Assembly: GCA_036507695.1 (NCBI GenBank)
Contig: DATCIR010000015.1
Span: forward strand, 1 to 25,377
Source: JAKEGK01 sp036507695
GTDB taxonomy: Bacteria > Pseudomonadota > Gammaproteobacteria > SZUA-152
Reading direction: 5' to 3'
Length of the DNA: 25,377 nt
In this document: positions 1 through 7,399 of the stretch, one piece after another
Layout of the letters: each line of letters begins with the position of its first letter
Numbering within the stretch: the stretch's first letter is position 1
Made by a program: the position numbers and the translations under genes
The notes under the pieces: generated by a model
Seen by the model: only the letters and a program-made list of their open reading frames with translations
Told to the model about the DNA's origin: nothing
The model's database searches: none

Positions 1-17
1 TTTGGAGGTTGCGAACA

Positions 18-137
18 TTAGCGATTTTCATGGTCGAGTTGCGAAAGGCGGGCTAGATGTGTGCCCGCATTCGCTATCTCCGCCTGCAAAGCCATAATAG
101 AACTTTCAAATGCAAGCCTGTCTCTATCTGTTGACAT
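18..137 (-). CDS. possible small protein, 39 aa, unknown function
   Basis: This is a short reading frame from ATG (137-135) to TAA (20-18). A purine-rich AAAAGGGA sits about 8 bases upstream of the ATG and would serve as a ribosome binding site. The predicted peptide begins MSTDRDRLAFESS, is rich in Ala, Leu and charged residues, and could form an amphipathic helix. Its stop overlaps a second ATG (TAATG, 18-16) that opens a frame running off the left edge (MFATSK...). Such stop-start overlap is typical of coupled genes. I do not recognise either product. The frame is short enough to be chance, and only the ribosome binding site and the overlap support it. Confidence 0.3.
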   Translation of the reverse strand: MSTDRDRLAFESSIMALQAEIANAGTHLARLSQLDHENR

Positions 138-422
138 TTAAATATTCCCTTTTCGTGTCGGGACCGTAATTTTTGCGAGATCTCGGACCTATCGTCCCTG
201 TGCCGGTACAATCCGGGCCAGATTTAAAGGACTATAGCCCTGCCGAAGGAACCACCCCTAATTCTACTTATACTTCCAGAGACATTAAACGCCCATCCTT
301 GGCATTCATTCCTCTCAATGATGCGCCGGGCGCTCCTCCGAATATGCACTGCTTTACAAACTGCAAACTTCCGTCCTGCTCAAGTCCAGCAAACCGGCGC
401 AATGCGCGCCAGTATTGACCGC

Positions 423-445
423 TTTTTTAAGATAATCTTAAAAAA
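423..445. repeat. perfect 23-base AT palindrome
   Basis: TTTTTTAAGAT (423-433) and its exact reverse complement ATCTTAAAAAA (435-445) are separated by one base. The stem has only one G-C pair per arm, so as RNA it would be a weak terminator on either strand. As DNA it could be a dyad operator. No gene next to it suggests a regulator. Confidence 0.7.
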
Positions 446-526
446 CGTGTCCCCGTGGATAGTTTTATTCTGATTTACTACGCTGGTAATTACACTGCAT
501 GGGCTGTTGAATCTGGTTGCGCCAGT

Positions 527-572
527 TATTTATTCTAAAATATTTATTTATTCTAAAATATTTATTCTAAAA
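527..572. repeat. three copies of a 14-base AT-rich direct repeat
   Basis: The unit TATTTATTCTAAAA occurs exactly at 527-540, 545-558 and 559-572. The first and second copies are separated by four bases (TATT) and the second and third abut. The spacing is irregular and there are no unique spacers, so this is not a CRISPR array. Confidence 0.8.
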
Positions 573-632
573 ACGCTGATCGGTTATATAGAGCGTATTT
601 ATAAATAAAAACTATATACGATCATTGCACGC

Positions 633-650
633 AAAAAAACCCGGTTTTTG
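633..650 (-). terminator. weak terminator-like hairpin after gspF
   Basis: Read on the minus strand, CAAAAACCGGG is followed by seven T. The arms AAAAAC and GTTTTT pair around a three-base loop and end in a T run. It lies about 100 bases past the gspF stop codon, in the right orientation to end the gsp transcript. The stem is mostly A-T, so it would be inefficient by itself. Confidence 0.35.
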
Positions 651-747
651 TCATTTTTGATAAAAATTTTTGCAATTAATTGCTTTGGTGGAACCGATTG
701 TATTTTAAAGCAAGCAGATAGCGCTGTGTTATGGAAGGAACTTGGGG

Positions 748-1959
748 TTAGCGTACTAATTGGTTCATATCAAAGATAGGCAACAAGATCGCCAGCACGA
801 TGACCAGGACAATGCCCCCCATCGCCAGGATTAGCACGGGCTCGAAAATACCCAGTAAACCCGCGGTCAGTGCTTCAATTTCGCGTTCCTGACTGTCCGC
901 GGCCCGCTCCAGCATATTTTCAATATTGCCGGAGGCTTCACCGCTGGCGATCAAGTGTATGGTCATGGGTGGAAAGTACTTACTGGCGTCCAAAGCGCTT
1001 GATATTGCCGAACCCTCCCTGACCTTACTCGCGGCGGTTAATACCGCCTCTCGCATGGGCAAATTACTGATAACCTGCGAGGCGATTCTCAGGCCGTCCA
1101 GAATCGGCACCCCGCTGGCTGCCACGATACTTAAGGTCCGCGCAAACCGCGCCGCGTTGGCGCCGCGGACCATGCGGCCCACCAGGGGCAGGCCCAGCAG
1201 GAACCGGTGAAACGCTTTACGGAACCGCTCCACCCGCATGAGATAACTGAATATTACTAATAATACCAACAGGCCGAACAAAATGTACAACCCATTCGAT
1301 GATAAAAACGCACTGGTGGCGATTAAACCTTTGGTCAGCAGCGGTAGCTCCTGGCCGATACTCTCAAACACCTGGACAATCTTGGGGACTACGTAAGTTA
1401 ACAAGCCTATCACTACGGCAATCGCTACCAGGGTAAGCAATACCGGATAGATCATCGCCTGGGACATTTTTTGGGAAATCTGCTGGCGTGTTTCGGTGTA
1501 GTCCGCCAGGCGCTCCAAGACGACTTCAAGATGACCGGACTGTTCACCCGCTTCGATTGTCGCGCGATAGAGTTCGGAAAAAATATGCGGGAAATCACTC
1601 AGCGCCACCGCCAGCGAATGGCCTTCCATAACCCGCGAGCGCACCGAGACGACCATACTTTTGAGGCGCGCTTTTTCCGACTGCTGGGCCACCGTGCGCA
1701 GCGCTTCTTCGACCGGCATACCCGAACGCACCAGTGTTGCCCATTGCCGGGTGATCAGGGATAAATCCGTCGCGCTGATTTTGCGCTTGAAAATAGTTTT
1801 ACGGCTGCGGGCTTCGCGCTGTTTGACCTCCTCCACGGAAATGGGAGTCAAGCCCAGTTCACGCAGTTGCTGGCGGATTTGCCGGGCCGCGTCTCCTTCG
1901 AGAACGCCGGTTTTCTCGCGTCCCCGGTTGTCCAAGGCTGTATATTCGAATGCGCCCAT
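748..1959 (-). CDS. gspF: type II secretion inner-membrane platform protein GspF
   Basis: GspF is the polytopic inner-membrane protein at the base of the type II secretion system, where it contacts the GspE ATPase and the pseudopilus. The 403-residue length is the family norm. The N-terminus (MGAFEYTALD) is typical. Two repeated T2SSF domains are visible at roughly residues 66-193 and 270-395. Hydrophobic segments lie near 169-192, 223-241 and 372-395, and the conserved E-A-GE-SG pattern appears in both repeats (near 136-143 and 338-344). It is the last gsp gene of the run and lies 131 bases after gspE, a gap holding inverted repeats. No pseudopilin gene follows, whereas gspG commonly comes next in this family of operons. 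Confidence 0.96.
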   Translation of the reverse strand: MGAFEYTALDNRGREKTGVLEGDAARQIRQQLRELGLTPISVEEVKQREARSRKTIFKRKISATDLSLITRQWATLVRSGMPVEEALRTVAQQSEKARLKSMVVSVRSRVMEGHSLAVALSDFPHIFSELYRATIEAGEQSGHLEVVLERLADYTETRQQISQKMSQAMIYPVLLTLVAIAVVIGLLTYVVPKIVQVFESIGQELPLLTKGLIATSAFLSSNGLYILFGLLVLLVIFSYLMRVERFRKAFHRFLLGLPLVGRMVRGANAARFARTLSIVAASGVPILDGLRIASQVISNLPMREAVLTAASKVREGSAISSALDASKYFPPMTIHLIASGEASGNIENMLERAADSQEREIEALTAGLLGIFEPVLILAMGGIVLVIVLAILLPIFDMNQLVR

Positions 1960-2015
1960 CGCTATGTTATTTCCCGCATTGCACTGTGAGTCTCAAACCG
2001 GCTGGCCTTCACTTT

Positions 2016-2059
2016 GGTAGTTAATCAGTAACTAATAAGGTAGTTAATACGATAACTAC
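2016..2059. repeat. paired inverted repeats in the gspE-gspF gap
   Basis: The direct repeat GGTAGTTAAT occurs at 2016-2025 and 2039-2048. Each copy starts an inverted repeat: TAGTTA (2018-2023) with TAACTA (2029-2034), and GTAGTTA (2040-2046) with TAACTAC (2053-2059). Both would form short hairpins with 5-6 base loops in the gspE-gspF message, or a pair of dyad sites in DNA. Confidence 0.65.
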
Positions 2060-2090
2060 GGCAAAATTGGAATTGTTAATAACTCGAAGA

Positions 2091-3689
2091 TTAGGCTTCA
2101 ATCGTAACCCGCAACACTTCTTCCACGGACGTTTCCCCGGCCACTACTTTGTCGATACCGTCCTGGCGAATACTGGGCGACCGGGTGCGGGCGTAGGCTT
2201 CGATTTCATGTTCTCCCGATCCATCATGAATCATGGTGCGCAGTACATCGTTGATTTCAACCAATTCATAAATACCACTGCGTCCGCGAAATCCCTGGTA
2301 ATTACACTTGGGACAGCCTTTGGCTTTATAGAGCGTGGGCGGATCGGACTTGTCCAAGCCTAAGCGCTCACAGTCCACTTCATTGGCGGTATAAGGCTCC
2401 TTGCAGTCATCACACAGTTTACGCACCAGGCGTTGGGCCAGCACACCCAATAAACTGGATGACAGCAAAAAGGGCTCAACGCCCATGTCACGCAGACGGG
2501 TAACAGCACCTACGGCGCTGTTGGTATGCAAGGTGGACAATACCAGATGGCCGGTTAAACTCGCCTGTACGGCGATTTCCGCGGTTTCCAAATCGCGAAT
2601 CTCACCCACCATTACCACGTCCGGGTCCTGGCGTAAAATCGCCCGCAGGCCGCGCGCGAAACTCATGTCGACCTTGGTATTCACATTGGTCTGGCTGATG
2701 CCTTCCAGGTGATACTCCACGGGATCTTCCACCGTCATGATGTTGCGTTTGCGGTTGTTAATACTGATGATTGCCGCGTAAAGGGTGGTGGTTTTACCCG
2801 AACCGGTCGGCCCGGTGACCAGCAAAATGCCATGGGGACGATGAATAATACGCTGCATTACTTTCAGTGCCTCGGTTCGCATGCCGAGCTGTTCCAGATC
2901 CAGGCGCCCGGCCTGTTTATCCAGCAGACGCAAAACCACCCGCTCTCCCTGCCCCGTGGGAATAGTCGATACGCGCACATCCACCGCGCGGCCGGCAACC
3001 AGGAGCGAAATACGCCCGTCCTGCGGCAATCGTTTCTCCGCGATATCAAGCTTGGCCATGACTTTGACGCGCGAAACGATTAAGGGTGCCAACACCCGGC
3101 GGGGAGTCAAAACTTCACGCAATACGCCATCCACCCGAAACCGCACCACCAGTTTGGTTTCGAAGGGTTCAATGTGTATATCCGAGGCGTTTTCCTTGAT
3201 GGCCTGGGTCAGCAGTGCATTGATCAAGCGAATAATGGGCGCGTCATCGGCGCTTTCCAGCAGGTCTTCCGGCTCCGGCATTTGATTGGCGACGGAAAAA
3301 AGATCCGCATCCTCATCCAGATCATCCATCATTTGCATGGCCTGCCCGGAGCCGTCTTCATAGACCCGCTGCAACTGCGCGTCAAATTCATCCGGTGAAA
3401 TCAGTTCCAGGCGCACCGGCATACCCAGGTGGCGGCGCAGTTCCGCGACAATCAAATGGGAAACATCCGGGCGCGACAATACCACCGCTTCCCCTTCACG
3501 CACTTCTTTGACAAGCACCCCATTTCGTTTCGCAAAAGTGAATGGCAGCGTTTTCGGTTTGCCCGCTTCTTGCTGCCCCGGGGCTTCAACCGTATTACCG
3601 GCCATCGGCAATTGACCGGCGGCTTCCGATGCGGACTGCCCCGGGAGATCCTGTTGTTGTTCCTCAGAGGATTTGCTAAAAATAGACAT
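2091..3689 (-). CDS. gspE: type II secretion ATPase GspE
   Basis: GspE is the cytoplasmic hexameric ATPase that powers pseudopilus assembly and secretion through the T2SS. In this 532-residue protein the Walker A motif GPTGSGKT is at 293-300. The Walker B region (RQDPDVVMVGEIRD) is at about 353-366 and the His box TLHTN at 386-390. A tetracysteine zinc module follows with C426-x2-C429 and C459-x2-C462, as in classical GspE rather than in shorter retraction ATPases. The first 50 residues are low-complexity and rich in Gln, Glu and Pro, followed by the N1E domain that in the family binds GspL. The gene starts 8 bases after the gspD stop, so the two are co-transcribed and probably coupled. Confidence 0.97.
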   Translation of the reverse strand: MSIFSKSSEEQQQDLPGQSASEAAGQLPMAGNTVEAPGQQEAGKPKTLPFTFAKRNGVLVKEVREGEAVVLSRPDVSHLIVAELRRHLGMPVRLELISPDEFDAQLQRVYEDGSGQAMQMMDDLDEDADLFSVANQMPEPEDLLESADDAPIIRLINALLTQAIKENASDIHIEPFETKLVVRFRVDGVLREVLTPRRVLAPLIVSRVKVMAKLDIAEKRLPQDGRISLLVAGRAVDVRVSTIPTGQGERVVLRLLDKQAGRLDLEQLGMRTEALKVMQRIIHRPHGILLVTGPTGSGKTTTLYAAIISINNRKRNIMTVEDPVEYHLEGISQTNVNTKVDMSFARGLRAILRQDPDVVMVGEIRDLETAEIAVQASLTGHLVLSTLHTNSAVGAVTRLRDMGVEPFLLSSSLLGVLAQRLVRKLCDDCKEPYTANEVDCERLGLDKSDPPTLYKAKGCPKCNYQGFRGRSGIYELVEINDVLRTMIHDGSGEHEIEAYARTRSPSIRQDGIDKVVAGETSVEEVLRVTIEA

Positions 3690-3697
3690 GCGATAAG

Positions 3698-5806
3698 TTA
3701 TCTTTCCGGTGGCTCGACCAGGTCTTCACTGCGCTCTTGCTTAATTTCGTAGTCCAGCTGCGATTCACCTTGTTTGCGGGGTTCCTTGAATGCCGGCGGC
3801 AACTCCAGATAATTTTCCATCTCCTCCAGCATTGGCGTAAGTTCGTCGGACAATAAAGGCACGCCTTCTTTGCGCTTCTCCACCTGCAGATCGCGAATAT
3901 ACTTGTATTTGCTATTGGTTAAGGCCATGGCGCTGGCTTCATCGCGCAATATCAAGGGACGTAAAAATATCAACAGATTGGTTTTTATCTTCTGTACGCT
4001 CTTGGAACGGAACAAAGCGCCCAGCAGGGGAATATCGCCCAACAAGGGAACCTTCTGGGAGTTTTCCAGCAAATCATCCTTGATCAGGCCGCCCAGCACC
4101 AAGACCTTGCCGTCATCGACGACGACCGTGGTGCTGATCGTGCGCTGATTGGTAACGATATCGCCCTGGCCGGCTGTTCCCGCGGCGAAACTATCCACAT
4201 TCTGCTCGATGTTGAGCCGCACGGTGTTGCCCTCGTTGATTTGCGGCTTGACCTTTAATTTGATACCCACCGGCACCCGCTCAAAAGTAGTAAAGGGATT
4301 CGTGGCCGTGCTGCCGGATACGGTAAAGGAACCGCTGGGAATCGATACCTCCTGGCCGATAAATATTTCCGCTTCTTCGTTGTCCATGGTAACCAGGGTG
4401 GGCGTGGACAAAACGTTGGTCGCGCCGTCACCCTCTAACGCGCGTATTACCGCGGCAAAATTGAACGTGTCGCTATCAAAGCGGCCCACACCCACGGTCA
4501 TGCCGGGCCCAAAGGGATCGGAGATTGAAGTGACACTAGACGAAATCGCCGCGGCCAGCGCCGAAATCGGATTATTGCCAAAATTGATCACGCCCACCGG
4601 CTTGTTGCCTTGGGAGCCGTCAAAAATCCATTGAATACCCAGCTCGGAGGTACGCTGCGAGGATATTTCCGCAATCACCGCTTCCACCTGCACCTGCGCC
4701 CGGCGAATATCCAGTTGCCGAATCACCGCTTCCAGCGAGCGAAAAATACTGGGCGGCGCGGTAATTACCAAGGCATTGGCGTTTTCATCCGCCTGGATAT
4801 CAAACAGCGGCTGATTCCCGCCGGCACTGCGGCGCACCGCGGCGGGCGGCGGCGCGGGCGCTGCCTTGCCCGGCTCCGCGGCCACGGCGAGATTTTTGGT
4901 GCTTTCCCCCACACCGGTAAGTACCGGCACCAGGTCTTTCGCGTTAGCGTACTTGAGATACACCACATGGGTGTCGCCTTCCACCTCGGCGGGCGTATCA
5001 AGGTGAGATATAATGGCGCGCAACTGCAAGCGGTCGGAACGATCCCCGCCAATTAAAATACTGTTGGTTCGTTCATCCGCCACGAGCGTCGGATTCTCCG
5101 CGGGAGCCTGGCCTTTTTGTTCCTGTTGCTGCAAGGTGGTCAGCACCCGCACCAGATCACTGGCCGCGGCGTACTCCAGGCGGATAATCTCGATCTCACC
5201 GCTGGCGGGTTGATCAATACGCTGGATGATCTTGACCAAGCGTTCAATATTTCGGGCGCGGTCGGAAATGATCAAAATGTTACTTTGAGGAAAGGCGGCC
5301 AGGTGTCCTTGCGGCGGCACCAGCGGCCTTAATATAGGCACCAGTTGCGCGGCGGCGATATGTTGCACCTCGAGTACTTGTGTCACCGACTCATCGCCAA
5401 GGGTTTTTTCGTCCTTGTCTAACGCGGGTACGCCGCTGTGTTTGGCGTCGGCATCCGGCAGGATTTTAATGACATTACCGCTCGGGATCGCCGCGTAGCC
5501 GTGCACATCCAGCACGGTTAAAAACACTTGATAAATTTCCTTGGCGTTCATGGCGCGCGAGGAAATGATGGTGACTTTTCCTTTCACCCTCGGATCCACG
5601 ATAAAGTTCTTGCCGGTAATATCCGCGACACTGGTGATCACCGCCTGAATATCCGCACCTTTAAAATTAAGGCGCACATTCTCGGCTATCGCCTGGCCAT
5701 TGGTTACCAGCAAAAAAACCAGCGCAAGCACCGCCTGCCATAACCGTGCTTGAATCAGCTTTACTGCTCCACATTTTGTGTTATTTTGTTTTCTGTTTTT
5801 ATACAT
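3698..5806 (-). CDS. gspD: type II secretion outer-membrane secretin GspD
   Basis: GspD forms the multimeric outer-membrane channel of the T2SS. The 702-residue product has an N-terminal signal peptide with hydrophobic core near residues 24-35 and a likely cleavage site after AIA (about 41). The N0 domain follows at once (NVRLNFKGADIQAVITSVAD). Repeated N1-N3 domains extend to roughly residue 375, and the secretin domain ends with the signature VPLLGDIPLLGALFRSK. The C-terminal tail of about 70 residues is charged and could be the pilotin-binding S domain; no pilotin gene is visible here. The annotated ATG has no strong ribosome binding site, so the exact start is less sure. It lies 48 bases after gspC and 8 bases before gspE. 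Confidence 0.97.
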   Translation of the reverse strand: MYKNRKQNNTKCGAVKLIQARLWQAVLALVFLLVTNGQAIAENVRLNFKGADIQAVITSVADITGKNFIVDPRVKGKVTIISSRAMNAKEIYQVFLTVLDVHGYAAIPSGNVIKILPDADAKHSGVPALDKDEKTLGDESVTQVLEVQHIAAAQLVPILRPLVPPQGHLAAFPQSNILIISDRARNIERLVKIIQRIDQPASGEIEIIRLEYAAASDLVRVLTTLQQQEQKGQAPAENPTLVADERTNSILIGGDRSDRLQLRAIISHLDTPAEVEGDTHVVYLKYANAKDLVPVLTGVGESTKNLAVAAEPGKAAPAPPPAAVRRSAGGNQPLFDIQADENANALVITAPPSIFRSLEAVIRQLDIRRAQVQVEAVIAEISSQRTSELGIQWIFDGSQGNKPVGVINFGNNPISALAAAISSSVTSISDPFGPGMTVGVGRFDSDTFNFAAVIRALEGDGATNVLSTPTLVTMDNEEAEIFIGQEVSIPSGSFTVSGSTATNPFTTFERVPVGIKLKVKPQINEGNTVRLNIEQNVDSFAAGTAGQGDIVTNQRTISTTVVVDDGKVLVLGGLIKDDLLENSQKVPLLGDIPLLGALFRSKSVQKIKTNLLIFLRPLILRDEASAMALTNSKYKYIRDLQVEKRKEGVPLLSDELTPMLEEMENYLELPPAFKEPRKQGESQLDYEIKQERSEDLVEPPER

Positions 5807-5854
5807 AGATATATGTCTGCTTAAAATATTAATTCTGCCTCAGCCGGATTGCTT

Positions 5855-6832
5855 TCACTGGATTTGAAAGGTGAACGACTGAGGAGTACCGTTGCGCTCT
5901 ACATCAACCGTTAGTTGGGACGCAGAAGACAAATCCCGTAGTACCTCCAATGCCTTGACCGGGTTATTCATGGGCACGCCATTTACCGCGGTAACAATAT
6001 CGCCGGAGCGAAGCCCAAACCGCTGCAATAACGCACGATCTTTCCCAGGCCGAAGCCGATAGCCCATTAACTGGCCATCCTTCTGGTAAGGCTGCACATT
6101 CACCAGGCCCATCACGCTATTGGGGTCGTTCATTAATGCGTCCCGGTATTGTCCCAGTAATACCGAATTGTCCCCAGTACCGGCCGCCGCCTGATCAATA
6201 TTGTTCCGGTTGATATTAGGGTCTGGCATGCGGCTGACGGGCGGGGTGCTATCACCACTGGTATCGACGGCGCTGATGCCGGTCTCGCCGGCACCCGATT
6301 CGGGTGCATCATCCGCCGGCAACTTCAGTGTTTCCAATTGGCCATTATGTTCGAGAATGACCCGGTCAGGATAGATTTCATTTAATATGGCGCCCCCGGG
6401 TACTGATGAGCCGATTCTATAGGAATCTTCTTCACCCCTCGAATCGGCAATAATCGCTCGGGCCGCATTATTATCATTCGATGCGAAGACCCCCCGTAAT
6501 TTTAAATTGAGCCGCGTTTCGGGCACCACAACCGGCTGTGCCGATGCGACCACCTTATCCGGCTCATACTTGCCAAACAAGTGGTAATCATAAATTTTGC
6601 GCGCGAGCGCTTGCTCACGAACCTCTCGCTGGACAGCAGGCCGCGCATATTGCACCAGCGCTGCGCCGGTGTCCACTTCGGGTTGTGGGAGCACGTTCCA
6701 GGTAAGCCTAGCCAGGCTGTGGGCTAAGAATAAAATGCTTAATAGCGCTGCAACAAGCGGTAAACGGGTATCCAGATTCCCAACCCAAAAACGTTGCTTG
6801 AATTCCTGTACCAAATCTTTCATTACTCTCAC
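5855..6832 (-). CDS. gspC: type II secretion linker protein GspC, with PDZ domain
   Basis: GspC links the inner-membrane platform to the secretin and takes part in substrate recognition in the periplasm. This 325-residue protein has a short cytoplasmic N-terminus, one membrane segment at about 25-47, and a Pro-rich linker. The HR domain spans about 83-172 (core LNLKLRGVFAS) and contacts the GspD N0 domain in studied systems. A C-terminal PDZ domain covers about 228-325 (LRSGDIVTAVNGVPMNNP). The start is taken as GTG at 6832, which has AGG seven bases upstream; an in-frame ATG at 6823 is the alternative. It is the first gene of the gspCDEF run. Confidence 0.95.
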   Translation of the reverse strand: MRVMKDLVQEFKQRFWVGNLDTRLPLVAALLSILFLAHSLARLTWNVLPQPEVDTGAALVQYARPAVQREVREQALARKIYDYHLFGKYEPDKVVASAQPVVVPETRLNLKLRGVFASNDNNAARAIIADSRGEEDSYRIGSSVPGGAILNEIYPDRVILEHNGQLETLKLPADDAPESGAGETGISAVDTSGDSTPPVSRMPDPNINRNNIDQAAAGTGDNSVLLGQYRDALMNDPNSVMGLVNVQPYQKDGQLMGYRLRPGKDRALLQRFGLRSGDIVTAVNGVPMNNPVKALEVLRDLSSASQLTVDVERNGTPQSFTFQIQ

Positions 6833-7399
6833 AACTCAACCTATCCCTGATTGCCGGGTTTATTCATACCTTATCATGAAGAACGTTGCTGTTCCGGAAC
6901 TTAACCGTGAAGGATATCCGCATGAGGGCCGGTATTTTAACCTGCAACCGGCAGGTTTTCCTAAATTATCATAGCGTTACGCATTGGCCGATGGCGGCCG
7001 GCGGTGTGATTCAATGCAGAAATTACGCCATATAACAGTAAGTTAGCCACAACGCAAAAGCAATTTGATCAAATAGCAATCAATTCTGTTTAATAATTTC
7101 CAGCATTATATACTGGACATCCGATTTCCCGCCCAGTTTACACACTCCATAGCCCGGCCAGGCAGAATTTTTTTAATGTTTGAAGTTAAACACCCACCGC
7201 CTGGTCTCATGCCAGCAGTTGGTTAAGCCTAAATTCACCCGTCCGCGGTTAGACCGCCTTGATTTCCCGCGATCGTTAATCGTTATTGATATCCGGCAAA
7301 ACGTCAATGTACAAATTTAACGTTTGCCAGTAATTCCAATGGAAGAGCCGTCAGGACAGGAAGGCCAATCAGATGAAAAGAGAACCGCTGTGAAACAAC
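6833..7399. other. 567-base gap between prfC and gspC, no gene seen
   Basis: No protein or RNA gene is recognised. The gap should hold the gspC promoter and the end of the prfC transcript. Elements seen are a 7-bp stem hairpin at 6939-6957 (AACCTGC/GCAGGTT), a 5-bp stem at 6986-6999 (GGCCG/CGGCC), a 12-base palindrome ATTTGATCAAAT at 7063-7074, and a minus-strand TATAAT at 7105-7110. A GCGGT/ACCGC hairpin lies at 7245-7257. No hairpin with a T tract was found directly after prfC. Confidence 0.6.
7100..7116 (-). promoter_or_regulatory. possible -10 element inside a dyad, upstream of gspC
   Basis: Read on the minus strand, an exact TATAAT (7110-7105) is flanked by CCAG and CTGG, giving an imperfect 17-base dyad. 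The -35 region at the usual 16-18 base distance is G-rich and does not resemble TTGACA. If used, this promoter would need an activator. It lies about 270 bases before gspC. Confidence 0.25.

Larger units (their letters stand above)
138..747. other. long region without a convincing gene downstream of gspF
   Basis: No convincing gene is seen here. The part from about 420 to 680 is visibly AT-rich compared with the flanking genes. It contains a 23-base palindrome (423-445), a three-copy AT-rich direct repeat (527-572), an imperfect inverted repeat (GATCG..TATATAG at 578-591 against CTATATACGATC at 611-622), a weak terminator-like hairpin (633-650) and a 12-base palindrome GCAATTAATTGC (672-683). 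There is also a 10-base palindrome CGAGATCTCG at 176-185. A proline-rich plus-strand frame (173-418, TTG start) has no ribosome binding site or family resemblance and is not called. Confidence 0.6.

Noticed and set aside
173..418. Plus-strand 81-codon proline-rich frame
   Set aside because: It starts with TTG, has no ribosome binding site, matches no family I know and lies in a region with no other coding signal.
527..572. CRISPR-like array
   Set aside because: The repeats are only 14 bases and abut or nearly abut, with no spacers and no cas genes.
7063..7082. FNR/CRP-type operator around TTTGATCAAA
   Set aside because: The half-site spacing does not fit the TTGAT-N4-ATCAA consensus.
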